Part shown: positions 16,657-27,140 of the stretch, one piece after another
How the letters are laid out: each line of letters starts with the position of its first letter
Position numbering within the stretch: the first letter of the stretch is position 1
Source of the DNA: Nostoc piscinale CENA21
GTDB taxonomy: Bacteria > Cyanobacteriota > Cyanobacteriia > Cyanobacteriales > Nostocaceae
Reading direction: 5' to 3'
Length of the DNA stretch: 64,000 bases
Assembly: GCF_001298445.1 (NCBI RefSeq)
Contig: NZ_CP012036.1
Span: 4,140,092 to 4,204,091 of the forward strand
Notes under the pieces: generated by a model
Databases searched by the model: none
The model's input: only the letters and a program-made list of their open reading frames with translations
Told to the model about the DNA's origin: nothing
Translations under genes and position numbers: made by a program

Positions 16657-19470
16657 TTATAACCAATTACCTACTAAAACGTAAGGAGCCCAATAAAAAG
16701 GATGCCTATAATTAGGATCTGCCAAAAGCAGAAGTTGAGCGCGTCTTAAAGCTTCCGCTTTCGTCTCTTTGGTATTAGCAAACTGTTTATAAAACTCTCC
16801 CATAATCATGGCAGTAGCTTGATCATCAACACTCCATAATGTTGCTAATGTACTACGCGCCCCAGAACGCAGTGCAAATCCAGCAATTCCTAAGCCAGCA
16901 CGTTTATCGCCACTAGCTGTTTGACAAGCACTCAAAACTAATAGCTCGATCGCGTTTTTTTGGCTGGTTTCTCTGGTTTGTAATAATGAACTTAATTCGT
17001 TAACATTAACGCGATCGCCTGCTAAGGTTGGGTCTTTAATTTGCGAATTTTTCCAAGTTAAAATAAAGGTATCTTCGGCGTTAGAAGCAAATTGACCGTG
17101 AGTTGCAAGATGAACCACTGGTGCGCCAAATGACTTGATTGTTTTTTCTAGGGCAATTTTAGTAAATTGACTATCTAGCAGGACTCGCGCTGGTACTTGT
17201 TGTTTAATGGTGTTAATTTCTTGTTCAACACTGGGTAATCCTTCAAAGGTTCCTACAGCTTCTGTGATTCCGGCTGCAATGGTGCGTGGCTTTTCTCTAC
17301 TGAAGGAACGAGTCGGTAATAGGTGTAACCCTGGTGTGAGTGCAATGTTATAGCCTTTTTGAATCAAATATTCTTTCCCATCATGGAGTGCGGCCATTGG
17401 TACACTCCGCAATGCGCCATCTAAGACAAACACTAGGTTTTCTACTTTGTGTGCTTGCAATTGGGGTTCGATATCTTTAATTAACCAGTTATAAACTTTT
17501 TGGGAAATTGGCAAAAATTCCCGCGTTGAACGTGTGACTAATTTGGCTCTTAATTCTTGAATGGTCTTTTCTACTTCGGTTTGGGAAACTGGAATGGGTT
17601 TGGAGCGTAATAATAAGTTTTGTTTTTGGTTTTGGGCTTTGTTAGGTAAAGAAACAATCACCTCTAAGCGATCGCGTAAAATAATCGGATAAATTACTGC
17701 GGCTTTAGGATCAATCTCGTCAATCTGCACAGGTTTCGCATCTAAACAAGCTGTGCGAAAAAAGTTATCTAACTCAGCTAATTGCAATGATTCAATGACA
17801 TCCCTGGCCGTTTTGAGATTTTGTTGATTAGCTGCGGAATCTTCTTGATAGGGCGAATTTTGCAGCAATAAACTCACGAGTTCCCGATAAACCGGTTCTA
17901 CTCCCTCTTGAAAGGAGAATTGGACTTCCCGGTTAATCGCCACTAAATCACTCCGCAATAATTTGAGATTATTCACCGCTTTGGTGTAAGCTGCGATCGC
18001 TGCTTGTTCGTTACGTCGTGGATTATCTTGCGCCTTGAGAATTCTACCTAATTGCCAATGCCAACGATAAGCAATATCCGATGCACCAATTCCTTCAGCC
18101 AATTTTAAAGCTTGCTGAGTCAATTGTTGGGCTTCTTGCCACTGGTGAGTTTGTTCGTATAAATTACCTAATGTTCCTAAAGCATAAGCTTCTGCACGCC
18201 TATCCTTGAGCATTTTAGCTTGGTCAACTGCACTGGCAATCATTTGCCCGATCGCTTTCCATTCCACATTTGCCCCAGTTAATTGCACAGTTTCGAGGTT
18301 TTTGACATTACTGAAACTTCCATCAGCTAATATCTCATTTTTTGGACAATTAGCATTCATTCCCATCCTGGCAGGTTCAGTTAGCTGTTTCAAACAAGTC
18401 AAACTCTGAGCAAAGTGAATCCGCGCATATATAGTTGTGCGATTTACTGGTACAGCATCTAGTTGTTGCTGAATTTCTGGCCACAAACTTTGGACTTGCT
18501 GCCATTTTTGCTGATCCATTAATAGGCGCATTTGATTTAGTTTTGCCTGTAACCGAGTTAATGGTGATTTAGCTAGGGTCGCTTTAGTGTAATAAGCTAA
18601 AGCATCGGCAAGTTTTTGGTGTTTCTCGTCAGGATTCTGCCCTAAACTTAAAGCTTGAGCGGTGTTTCCTAAACTCAACTGAATGTCGGGAATTAATTGT
18701 GGATATACTTGTTCAGCTAGGGATAAACTTTTCTCTAACACTTGCAAAGAACCAAGTTGTTCTATTGTTTTTCCTTCAGCATTTTTTTGAGTTAAATCAC
18801 CCATCAACCGCAAGGTATTACCTAAATTCAGCAGTCCCGTCACTTTTAGGGGAGAAGCGGGTTGTTTTTCGAGTAATTCATTTACCTGAATTAAAGTAAT
18901 TCTCGCTCGACGATATAATCCTAATGCTTGTAATGCTTGAGTTTGATTTAGTTGGCTACCAATTTTCCCCGCATCATCACCCAATTTTGTATAAATAGCT
19001 GTTGCTTGCTCCCAACTTGTTAATGCTTCTTGGGAATGTCCTGATGCTAATTGTACTTGTCCTTGAGTGTTCCAAGCTTGGGCAAGAATTGACAAATAGT
19101 CGTAGGAATTTCTTTGTGCCGCTATTTTTAATAATGCCAAACTGTCCGCGATCGCTTTTTGCGCTTGGGGTAATTGTCCAATTTGCTGTTCTGATAATGC
19201 CAGATAATTTAATGCTAGGGCTTGATTGAGATGATCTGCTTGTGCTTGAAAGCCTCCCGCCGCTTGCTGAAACAATTTAGCCGCTTCGCTAAAATTTTCA
19301 GTTCGGTAAAGTTGCATTCCCTGTTCTAAAGTTTGTTGCGGATTTGCTGATAGCAGATTTTCTGTGATGGGTGCAGTAACATTTTGCACCGCCACTTGGT
19401 AAAAGTTGGGAATCAAGGCAGCTGGCTGAGTAATTTGTGATATTGTGGCAAAAACAATTAGTGCAGACAT
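16657..19470 (-). CDS. CHAT-domain protein with TPRs, exported
   Basis: The protein has 937 residues. A hydrophobic N-terminus (residues 1-20) suggests export. TPRs of the Tetratricopeptide_7/12 kind run from about 45 to 560. The C-terminal CHAT domain (about 610-937) has the caspase-like dyad: His in VHLATHGQF (near 788) and Cys in LSACQTASG (near 847), followed by the typical GFALRSGARSTLATLWSVDD. CHAT proteins are caspase relatives; some are proteases. It lies 127 bases downstream of the tpsB gene on the same strand, an arrangement often seen in cyanobacteria with secreted filamentous-haemagglutinin-type proteins. The IS in tpsB may reduce its expression. The upstream frame has a stop before any other start codon, fixing this start. 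Confidence 0.9.
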   Translation of the reverse strand: MSALIVFATISQITQPAALIPNFYQVAVQNVTAPITENLLSANPQQTLEQGMQLYRTENFSEAAKLFQQAAGGFQAQADHLNQALALNYLALSEQQIGQLPQAQKAIADSLALLKIAAQRNSYDYLSILAQAWNTQGQVQLASGHSQEALTSWEQATAIYTKLGDDAGKIGSQLNQTQALQALGLYRRARITLIQVNELLEKQPASPLKVTGLLNLGNTLRLMGDLTQKNAEGKTIEQLGSLQVLEKSLSLAEQVYPQLIPDIQLSLGNTAQALSLGQNPDEKHQKLADALAYYTKATLAKSPLTRLQAKLNQMRLLMDQQKWQQVQSLWPEIQQQLDAVPVNRTTIYARIHFAQSLTCLKQLTEPARMGMNANCPKNEILADGSFSNVKNLETVQLTGANVEWKAIGQMIASAVDQAKMLKDRRAEAYALGTLGNLYEQTHQWQEAQQLTQQALKLAEGIGASDIAYRWHWQLGRILKAQDNPRRNEQAAIAAYTKAVNNLKLLRSDLVAINREVQFSFQEGVEPVYRELVSLLLQNSPYQEDSAANQQNLKTARDVIESLQLAELDNFFRTACLDAKPVQIDEIDPKAAVIYPIILRDRLEVIVSLPNKAQNQKQNLLLRSKPIPVSQTEVEKTIQELRAKLVTRSTREFLPISQKVYNWLIKDIEPQLQAHKVENLVFVLDGALRSVPMAALHDGKEYLIQKGYNIALTPGLHLLPTRSFSREKPRTIAAGITEAVGTFEGLPSVEQEINTIKQQVPARVLLDSQFTKIALEKTIKSFGAPVVHLATHGQFASNAEDTFILTWKNSQIKDPTLAGDRVNVNELSSLLQTRETSQKNAIELLVLSACQTASGDKRAGLGIAGFALRSGARSTLATLWSVDDQATAMIMGEFYKQFANTKETKAEALRRAQLLLLADPNYRHPFYWAPYVLVGNWL

Positions 19471-20669
19471 AGTTATTTTTTTAATTCGTAATTTAAACCG
19501 ACAAAAAGAATGTATTTAATTAATTCTGTATGAATACGTAAAAGAGGTTTATTGTTTGATTTCAAAACTCTTTTTTATGATTCAAACTTCAAACTTCCTA
19601 AAATGGTTGAGTATAAACTAAAGAAAAATACAAACCATTTTCCTGTAAAGTATTATTCTGGGAATTGGCATCAATTAAAGGAATACCCCAGTCAAATCGG
19701 GCATTAATGCGATCGCTTTGCCATAATAATCCCACGCCAACGGAAGCAAGGCTACTAGGATCAGGATCAGCACGATTGGAACTGTTGTAAGCAGTACCAT
19801 AATCAACAAATGGCGTTAATTGTAGTACACCTCCTAATTGCGGGGCGCGGAGAATAGGATAACGTAACTCAGCCGACACAAAAACTGCATTATCTGTCAA
19901 GAGTAAATCTTGGCGATAGCCGCGGACTGTTTGTTGACCACCCAAACCAAACTGTTCTAGGGGTACTAATGCTCTGTCGGCCAATTGAGCATCGGCTCTT
20001 AACAAGAGTAAGGTTTCTGGTGCTAACAGGCGTACCCATTGAGCTTGTCCCCGCCAAGAGAAAAACCTACTATCTGGTGGTGCGCCACTGTTGGTAGCAT
20101 CAAAGGCATCTATGCCAAAACTAAATTGCGATCGGGCTGCAAATACTTCTCTACTATTACGTTGTGTCCAATCTTGAAAAAATCGCAGCACCGAAAGCCG
20201 AGTTTGTCCATCTACAGATCCCGGCGAAGGAAAGGGAACACGTTCCCCAGCCAAAGCTTCTAAATAGCCAATATCACTGTTGCGGCGATTGGCTGTAATT
20301 CCCAAGGCAAATTCTGTGGTGGGAGTTTGAATCAGTGGTTGGCGAAATGTGATGGCAAAGTCTTGGGATCTACCTTCAATATCTAAAACATCAAAAGGTT
20401 CTTCTACGACATTGCTAGTGGTGTAGTTATATTGAAACTGCACAGTCCCATTGTAGGGATTGACTGGTAATGTGTAGCTAACATCAATATCATTACTGCC
20501 ATCGGTGTTGGCATAAGCAACGGAAAGTCCATCACCTAATCCCAATAAATTGGCTTGATTAAATTGAATTTGCCTTTGAAAACTGCCAATACTCGGAACT
20601 CGATTGTTATTTAAATTCACCTGGGCGCTGAAGGTTTTGTTTTCAGAGACCCTAATATCAATTACACTA

Positions 20670-21538
20670 TAGGACTAATATTTGATTTTTGAAAAAGCTC
20701 CGTACATCTGAAGAGTGGGAAAATCAAAGGTAGTGTGACGGATAAACCATTCAAACATCCATTTTAAATGAGAAAATGAAGGGAGCAAAGCACAAAAAAC
20801 GTCGAACCCAGGTTTTGGCTTGCAACCAAACATCCTCAATAGGGTTTTGTGTTGGACAATTAGGAGCAAAACGAACGCAGTGTATTTTCCACTGGTCAGT
20901 TGAAAGTCCTTTATTCAGTTCATCCAAAAAATTCTTAATTTCTTGAGAACGATGGTAACTAGCACCATCCCAAAAAAATTAATAATTGCTGATTAGGAGA
21001 CTCATCTAGCAAATAACGTAGATAATCAATCGTATTTTGGGAATTTCCAGCATCATAAGTTTTAAGTATTAATTCTCCTTGAAGATAGTCAATGGCTCCA
21101 TAATATGTTTGTTTCTCTCGTTCATTGACCACCGGAACCATAATTTCTTGGTCTGTTTTACCCCATATATAACCACTTAAGTCTCCCCACATTAAATGAC
21201 ATTCATCAATCAGTAGCACTCTTAATTTACCTGTTTCAATTTCGCTCCGGTTGTTTTCCAACAATGTTTCAATCTCTTTTTTTTTGCATCAACAGCATCT
21301 GGGTCGGCTTTTGGGTTAACTTTCGTGTTTTTTTTCCAACTTATTCCTGCTGCTTTAAACAAATCGTAGTACTGCTAATCCTTTTCTCGCTTCACGGGCA
21401 TTTATATTTTGAACTATAAATTCCTCTAGTTCAGCGATCGCCTGCTGCAAGTGCTGATTCAGCATTGTTCTTCCTTATACTTATTACCTGTCTCCGTATT
21501 ATCTCTTGTTTTTTTTCAAAAATCAAATATGATTCCTA
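20670..21538 (-). mobile_element. IS630-type element, internally deleted
   Basis: The 869-bp element is bounded by TA duplications (20668-20669 and 21539-21540). The inverted repeats begin TAGGA and share ATTTGATTTTTGAAAA. The transposase on the minus strand is recognisable: start MLNQHLQQAIAELEEFI, catalytic LLIDECHLMWGDLSGYIWGK, and WDGASYHRS and FCALLPSFSHLKW further on. The frame is broken several times at homopolymers. About 60 codons (the HTH region between GLAV and YYDLF) are missing compared with full-length relatives as I recall them. It is thus non-autonomous. Confidence 0.88.
20680..21464 (-). pseudogene. IS630-family transposase remnant
   Basis: Reading minus from ATG at 21464, pieces in changing frames give the N-terminus, then the DDE catalytic domain (Asp in LLIDECHLMW near 21215, second Asp in WDGASY near 20970) and the C-terminal segment ending near 20680. 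Breaks occur at runs such as A9 near 21283, T7 near 20980 and T6 near 20800. An internal deletion removed the DNA-binding region. It cannot make an active transposase unless supplied in trans. Confidence 0.85.
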
Positions 21539-22265
21539 TAGTCCCTGGACGAGAACCAGCCGCCAACTCTGCCGAGATATTTTTAATTAAAGGGTTCAGT
21601 TGTAATAGTTGCAGTGCTTGGAGTAACTTGTTGACATTCAAGGGTTTGCCTGTAGCTACAGCAATGCGACTCCGCACATAATCTGGGTTAAGTCGTTTGA
21701 GTCCCCTCACTTCTATACTTTCGACACTACCTTCAATAACTTGAATTTTGACGACACCACCTCTGGCCTTAAAGGTTTGATCAGCCGGGATAAATGCTCC
21801 TGAAGAAATGTATCCTTTGTCTGTATAGAGTTTTGTCACAGCATCACTGGCTCTGAGCAGTTCTGCAAAGGATATGGGTTTACCAGTAAATTCTTGCGTG
21901 ACTTTTGCCAATTCTTCACTGCTAAATACGGTACTACCCACTACTTCAAAGCGATCAACTCGAATTGTATCTTGGATACCACTGGGAATTGTTGCTGGTG
22001 GTGGATTAGTTTCGTTGGGAGTGCGGAATAAATCTTCTGGCGCTGGTAAAGTGGGAGTTTCTGGTGGAGTTGGTTGTGGTAGCTGTGGTCTTGGTAAATT
22101 TTCTGGTGGTGGTAAATTTGGTCTGGCTTGAGCTACTAGATGAATATTTCCCGTCTGTGCTTGCACAAGACTAGGAGATAAATTGCCAAGAAACAAGGGT
22201 AGGAAGATCAGCCGATTGAGCGATCGCCTATAATCTTTCAGACTCAAAAAATATTCAACGGACAT

Positions 22266-23176
22266 GGTAGGTAGGTGTAGATAGGATATGTTGTATATTT
22301 CCGTGGGAGCATCGGCTGTGTGACTTTGCCTTTGTTAATGTCCTATCTTTGAGAAATATTGAAGTTTTTCACTGTTTTTCGCTAACTAATAAACACCCAA
22401 AAATTACTTCAGAGGAATTTACCAACACAGAATTCTCCAATTGAATTCTGTGCGAAACCGCGGAGGAATAAGCTGTTTTAAGACCCCCACTAAATCCCTG
22501 ATTTAGTGGAGGTCAATGAGTGGAGATTCTGACCCTTTGACAAGCTCAAGCATCGCTCCTGAATTCTAACTTCTGGATTTTTCTTCAACTACTAATTGTA
22601 CCAGTATATTTGCGTAGATAATCTTTTGGTTTGATTAATTTTCCAGATGAGCCAGTAGATTACCAATCTTGAAAAATAAGAGTAAGTTAGCTAAAATCCT
22701 ATAATAAAAAATCTGCACCCAAAGCATTTTAGGTATTTGAAAAGACTAACAAATTGGTGCATCATCCTGCATTACTCAGTGAACAAAATCTGCTCTTCGT
22801 CAAGCTCAGTGACAGCCTGTGCGGGTTCTAAGGAACTTCCAACCAAAAAATCCAATCACAAGGAGTAGCACCTCGACTCTTTTCTCTTGCTGAGACGCTA
22901 ACGCGAACGACTACACTTAGGGCAATTCGTTCGGCGACTGAGAGCAGAGAAACTGATTTGTATCAGTAATTTTGTGAATTGGTATGAGAAAAACCAGTAC
23001 AGAAAAAGCTGGCACCCCGTCACCTGTAATTTACACTACAATTGTTTGACATCTAATGCCACAAAACAGCCGTATTTATACTATATGCCTTGGTGGTAAC
23101 AATTTTAGAAAACTAATAAATAATAAGATTTAACTTACCGAGCGATCGCGCTTTTATTCAGTAATTATCAACACAA
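22266..23176. other. Intergenic region without visible gene
   Basis: About 910 bases between tpsB and the TPR gene. It holds a dyad at 22487-22510 (CCACTAAAT-CCCTG-ATTTAGTGG), a fragment with GAGACGCTAACGCGAACGAC typical of dispersed repeats in Nostocales, and otherwise AT-rich sequence. No ORF has a ribosome site. Confidence 0.5.
22487..22510. repeat. Inverted repeat CCACTAAAT/ATTTAGTGG
   Basis: Nine-base stem and a loop of about five bases, without a T tract. It resembles dispersed intergenic palindromes of cyanobacteria more than a terminator. Confidence 0.5.
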
Positions 23177-23881
23177 TTATTCGTGCAAGTTGCCAGCATT
23201 CTGAAAAGAGTGATACATCGTATTTTCAGGAGCGAGGCGCAACGCCATATTATAGTCTTCCATAGCTTTTTTCTGCTCACCTAGGTCATTATAAGCCTGA
23301 CTACGCCAAAGATAGAACAAAGCATTTTGGGGATGAATCCCAATGGCTTTACTGTAGTCATCAATGGCTCCTTGTTTGTCTCCAAGGTTCTTACGCCGGA
23401 AATTCGCCCTTTCACCATACAAATAAGCATTGTGGGGATTGATACCAATTGCCTGATTAAATTCTTCAATTGCTCTTTGGCTATCCCCTTGTTTGAAATA
23501 ACTATAAGCTCGTTTAATATATGTAGCAATATCTGTAGTTTCTGTATTATTATGTAATTTTTCTTTAAAAGCTACGTCTTGGGAAATAGAGTTTGCTGGA
23601 GAGAAAGTTTTGTCTAAACTTGTTTTTTGAAAAAGCAGTTTACTCAAAGCCGACTTTTTATTTCTCAGCGCCAGCCAACCAAATACTCCACCACCTGCAA
23701 TTACCAGCATCACAGATAATTGCTGTCCTATGCGATTTTGATTGGGATTGGATTTGAGATCACTGAGTTGATTTAGGCTGCTGGTATAGCCTTGATCAGC
23801 TATTGCAGGTTCAATTTTACCTAAAGGTATGAACCATGTTATTGTCATTAGTGCTGTAGCCGTGAGGAATCTGTGCTTCAT
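23177..23881 (-). CDS. TPR protein with N-terminal membrane anchor
   Basis: I prefer the ATG at 23881 (MKHRFLTATALMTITWF), which begins a proper signal-like segment; an upstream ATG at 23938 would add 19 residues before it. A second hydrophobic segment (VMLVIAGGGVFGWLAL) lies near residue 60. Three TPRs follow (about 115-225), each with the ID[YF]SKAIG or IEEFNQAIGINP pattern. No enzymatic motif is visible. It sits on the same strand between the CHASE2 kinase and tpsB genes but with long gaps, so co-transcription is unlikely. Confidence 0.78.
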   Translation of the reverse strand: MKHRFLTATALMTITWFIPLGKIEPAIADQGYTSSLNQLSDLKSNPNQNRIGQQLSVMLVIAGGGVFGWLALRNKKSALSKLLFQKTSLDKTFSPANSISQDVAFKEKLHNNTETTDIATYIKRAYSYFKQGDSQRAIEEFNQAIGINPHNAYLYGERANFRRKNLGDKQGAIDDYSKAIGIHPQNALFYLWRSQAYNDLGEQKKAMEDYNMALRLAPENTMYHSFQNAGNLHE

Positions 23882-24811
23882 AAAATTAGCTCGATTTGAC
23901 TTAAGGAGGGTGTACAGCCAAACTTTGATGAAAGTCATTAACTAAATAAGAATTGATTAACCTTGCCGTAAACATTCTCAGCCAGATGAATTTGATATCT
24001 TATCCAGGGTTTGAAATTAGGAACCTTTTATTATTTCTAATTCTCCCAAAGTTATTTGTTCTTGACTTCTGTGTTAGTACTTAGCGAGTATAGTAGCAAT
24101 CATTATCGATAAAAAATATCTATTTTGCAGCAGATATCATCTGTTTGCATACAATCATACTTTAGGTAGTACAGTAATATCTATGGCCGAATTTTACATT
24201 ATCAAGGATATATATAATACAGTAGATAAGTGTGGCGATCGCCATTTACATAATTAAGAAAAAAATTTTATTCTCTTACTAAGAGCCTATTCATAAAGCA
24301 AATATTAACTAGAGGAGTCAGTAGGTTAGAAAGATTTTTTGCTAAATAGCAAATATCAGATAAAGTAGCTTTCATTTATATGAAGCACAACACAAGTTTT
24401 ACAACCAAAGATGAAGGTGCTTCATACTTCCTAACTTCCAACTCCAGCAGAATGTGAAATTTCTAAAAATTTGAGCTAGTAAATTGCTAATACAATAATG
24501 CAGGCGCAGTAAGATTTATAGTAAAAATTTCCACAAATTCCCAAAACTCTTTCCATCGCAATAGCAACAGAGTTTCCGACATCAGCTAACTTTTGACTCT
24601 GTCACCTATCACATCATGTCCGGCAAATCAGTGATGATTCCAGAAATATGTGCAGAAAGACAAAACTCTTCCTCCCCCTGCGGTCTTGATGATAAGTCTT
24701 TTACCGGACAAGATATCACGGTAGTCAGATATGTTAGGACAGTTTGAAAGTTTGAATGCAAGGGATAGTAAGACTTTTTTCCTGCCTCCTGCCATATCAC
24801 CTCATCCGGCT
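23882..24811. other. Intergenic region with repeat copy
   Basis: About 930 bases, AT-rich, holding a dispersed repeat copy at 24728-24790 just past the CHASE2-kinase gene. The only frame of some length (24609-24800) overlaps that repeat and has no ribosome site. No hairpin with a T tract was found. Confidence 0.5.
24728..24790 (+). repeat. Dispersed intergenic repeat, copy B
   Basis: Core ATATGTTAGGACAGTTTGAA, then GGGATAGTAA and a CCTGCCTCCTGCC tract. Nearly the same sequence occurs inverted at about 35733-35800 and in shortened form at 6421-6490. Confidence 0.65.
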
Positions 24812-26938
24812 CTAAAGCTTATCCAAATCCTCAAGAACTTCTTTAGCAGTTTGATATCTTCTGAGATAATCAAAATAAGTCATCCTGTCTAATATCGCAG
24901 CTAAACCATCAGAAACTTGTGCTTTATCGCGCCAAGTTAGCACAGTTGTCTGGGGGTCACGCTCAATTTCTTTAGCAATTTTTCCCGTTAAAGCTTGAAT
25001 TCCAATCATACCCAGGGCATGAATATCACTGTTTAACCTGGGCTGACCCATAAGTTGTTCAGGCGCAGCATAACCCAGAGTACCCACGGCCACTGTTAAG
25101 CTTTCTTCTTCTTGCTGTGGTTGAATTTGTTTAACTGCACCAAAGTCAATCAATACTATCCTATCGTCGGTTTCCCGTCGCATCAAATTGCTCGGTTTAA
25201 TATCTCTGTGGATGACATTATGATCATGGACAAATACTAGTACCTTTAACACATCCCTTAAGATTTTAATTACCTCAGCTTCCTCAAAACGCTTACCAAT
25301 AACCAACTCATCTTGTAAGCAATGTCCTTTGACATATTCCTGTACAAGATAAAATTGTTGATTTTCTTCAAAATAAGCCAATAGTTGGGGAATGCGTTTG
25401 TGCTGACCCAAAATCTCTAAAATTTCTGCCTCTGCCTTAAATAAACGTCTAGCAATTTCCAAAAATCTAGGGTCTTTCTGAGCAGGTTGTAAATGCTTGA
25501 CAACACATTTTGGCGAACCAGGGCGCTTAGTATCATCGGCTAAGTAAGTATAACCAAAACCCCCTGAACCTAATACACTTGTCACTTTGTAACGGTGGTT
25601 CAGCAATTGATCCCTTTGGGGCTGGCTATCAACTGGTGAATTAGCTTCGTTACCAGTATTACTACCTTCTCGTAATAGGGATTTTAAGAGGTCTATAGTT
25701 TTTTCTTGTTCTTGAATTTGATGGGCAATTTTATCTCGCTGTAGTTTTTCATAATATGCAGTGTAAACAACTACACTGCCAGCAGCGGCAATTAAGCCCA
25801 AGACAGGCTGTGCTATTGGTACCCATCCAGCTTGAGTAAAAATGACAAAGCCACCACCTATCAAGCCAACCAAAGCACCGCCACCAGATAATCCCAGAAG
25901 CATGGGATGCTTAATTTTCCATCCAATCAACGCACCAACAATAGTCCAGCCCCACAGCCAAATAACTTCTCCCCATTCCGGGAAATACCAAAATATGCGT
26001 CTTTGGTCAATAACTGCACTGAGAATTTCACTGACAATATGGGCATGAATAACGATTCCAGGCATCTTGCCTGTGTTGTCTTGTCTACCAGTAGCATAAG
26101 GAGTATTACGGATATCCTGTTTACTGGGTGCTGTGGCTCCAATTAAAACGATTTTGCCCTCAACCCAATCAGGATTAACTTTATTGTTGAGTACCTCTGT
26201 AAAACTAACTGTACGGGCAATATCATGAAACGCACGGTAGTTGAGTAAGATTTGAAAGCCACCATTATCTGCGGCTACATAACCGCCTGCATCTTGTGGT
26301 AGACGATGAAACAGGGTTTTTCCCAGCTTTAACTGTAATCCCTCGTCTGTTTGGCTAATTTCTGGTTGGATTTTGGCTGTATCGGTTAGATATTTTAGTG
26401 CGGCTAAAACTGCTAGAGATTGTTGGCTTTGGCAAGGCGCTTTTGAGTCAGGACTCACAAATAGCAAGGCGCGGCGAATAACTGCATCAGGATCTTCTGG
26501 CAAATCGGCAAATCCGACATTATTGGCATCTAGCCCTGGTGGCGGGGGTGTTGTCGTGCTACAAATTGGAACAATTTTATCGCTTGTTTGCAGGCGGTTA
26601 ATTAATTTGGTATGACCAGGGTTGATCGGTACATCTCGAAAGAAATCTAAAGCAATAACGCTGGCTTGGTTACTTTCTAATTTGCCTAAAAGTCGGTCTA
26701 GTTCTTCATCTGTAGGGGTGCCGTGCTTGAGTTGTTGGATATCTTCTTCTGTAAATCCAACAATCAACAGGCGGGGGTCAGGGGGTAAATCTGCACGCCT
26801 TTGCATCATCTGGTCAAACACCTTGAGTTCAAAGTATTCTAGGAGTCTGAGCCTTTGAACCCCAACCAAAAATAGTGTAACTAGCACGCTAGTAACTATG
26901 ACTGGCTGTGTGAATATTTTTTTCGCCCCTGCAAACAT
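24812..26938 (-). CDS. CHASE2-domain serine/threonine protein kinase
   Basis: The protein has 708 residues. An N-terminal membrane span (about 10-28) leads to a CHASE2 sensor domain outside the cytoplasmic membrane (about 30-325), then three spans (about 335-405), a short coiled coil, and a Hanks-type kinase (about 450-708). Kinase motifs are present: GSGGFGYTY (near 456), HRDIKPSN (near 574), DFG in LIDFGAVKQ (near 597) and YAAPEQL (near 620). It should phosphorylate Ser/Thr residues in response to an external signal. In cyanobacteria CHASE2 proteins are often encoded near CHAT, DUF928 and ShlB-type genes, and all of these occur within this window. Confidence 0.93.
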   Translation of the reverse strand: MFAGAKKIFTQPVIVTSVLVTLFLVGVQRLRLLEYFELKVFDQMMQRRADLPPDPRLLIVGFTEEDIQQLKHGTPTDEELDRLLGKLESNQASVIALDFFRDVPINPGHTKLINRLQTSDKIVPICSTTTPPPPGLDANNVGFADLPEDPDAVIRRALLFVSPDSKAPCQSQQSLAVLAALKYLTDTAKIQPEISQTDEGLQLKLGKTLFHRLPQDAGGYVAADNGGFQILLNYRAFHDIARTVSFTEVLNNKVNPDWVEGKIVLIGATAPSKQDIRNTPYATGRQDNTGKMPGIVIHAHIVSEILSAVIDQRRIFWYFPEWGEVIWLWGWTIVGALIGWKIKHPMLLGLSGGGALVGLIGGGFVIFTQAGWVPIAQPVLGLIAAAGSVVVYTAYYEKLQRDKIAHQIQEQEKTIDLLKSLLREGSNTGNEANSPVDSQPQRDQLLNHRYKVTSVLGSGGFGYTYLADDTKRPGSPKCVVKHLQPAQKDPRFLEIARRLFKAEAEILEILGQHKRIPQLLAYFEENQQFYLVQEYVKGHCLQDELVIGKRFEEAEVIKILRDVLKVLVFVHDHNVIHRDIKPSNLMRRETDDRIVLIDFGAVKQIQPQQEEESLTVAVGTLGYAAPEQLMGQPRLNSDIHALGMIGIQALTGKIAKEIERDPQTTVLTWRDKAQVSDGLAAILDRMTYFDYLRRYQTAKEVLEDLDKL

Positions 26939-27140
26939 AGTCTTACGAAAGTTGGATTTTTATGGTATGTCAACTACGTTACAGTACACAACTTTGGCGT
27001 GAGTGAAACCATACACATTTAGAAGTAATTGTAGGTTGATAACTTCAAGTTTCGATAATCTGTATCAGAACTGGAACAAAAATAATTAAATCTCTAGAAG
27101 TAGGGAGAATCAAAGATGATTTTCCCTACTGGAATTTATA

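Larger units (their letters stand above)
19598..22265 (-). pseudogene. ShlB/FhaC-type TpsB transporter, split by an IS
   Basis: The coding sequence is cut by the 869-bp element at 20670-21538. Removing it with one TA copy rejoins codons exactly (RPGTSVIDIRVSENKTF) and yields a 598-residue protein. The 5' part has a signal peptide (to about residue 40), a Pro-rich linker, and a POTRA_2 domain (VDRFEVVGSTVFSSEEL, near 100). The 3' part is the 16-strand haemolysin activator barrel with RGYRQDLL and FVDYGTAYN. TpsB proteins export large TpsA adhesins or haemolysins through the outer membrane; no tpsA lies in the window. The CHAT gene follows on the same strand. As it stands the truncated N-terminal product (249 residues) cannot form a pore. 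Confidence 0.92.

Noticed and set aside
24609..24800. Minus-strand 63-codon ORF after the CHASE2-kinase gene
   Set aside because: Overlaps the dispersed repeat; no ribosome site; composition unlike neighbours.
25907..26146. Short ORFs on the opposite strand of the CHASE2-kinase gene
   Set aside because: Shadows of a well-supported gene, with no own ribosome sites.
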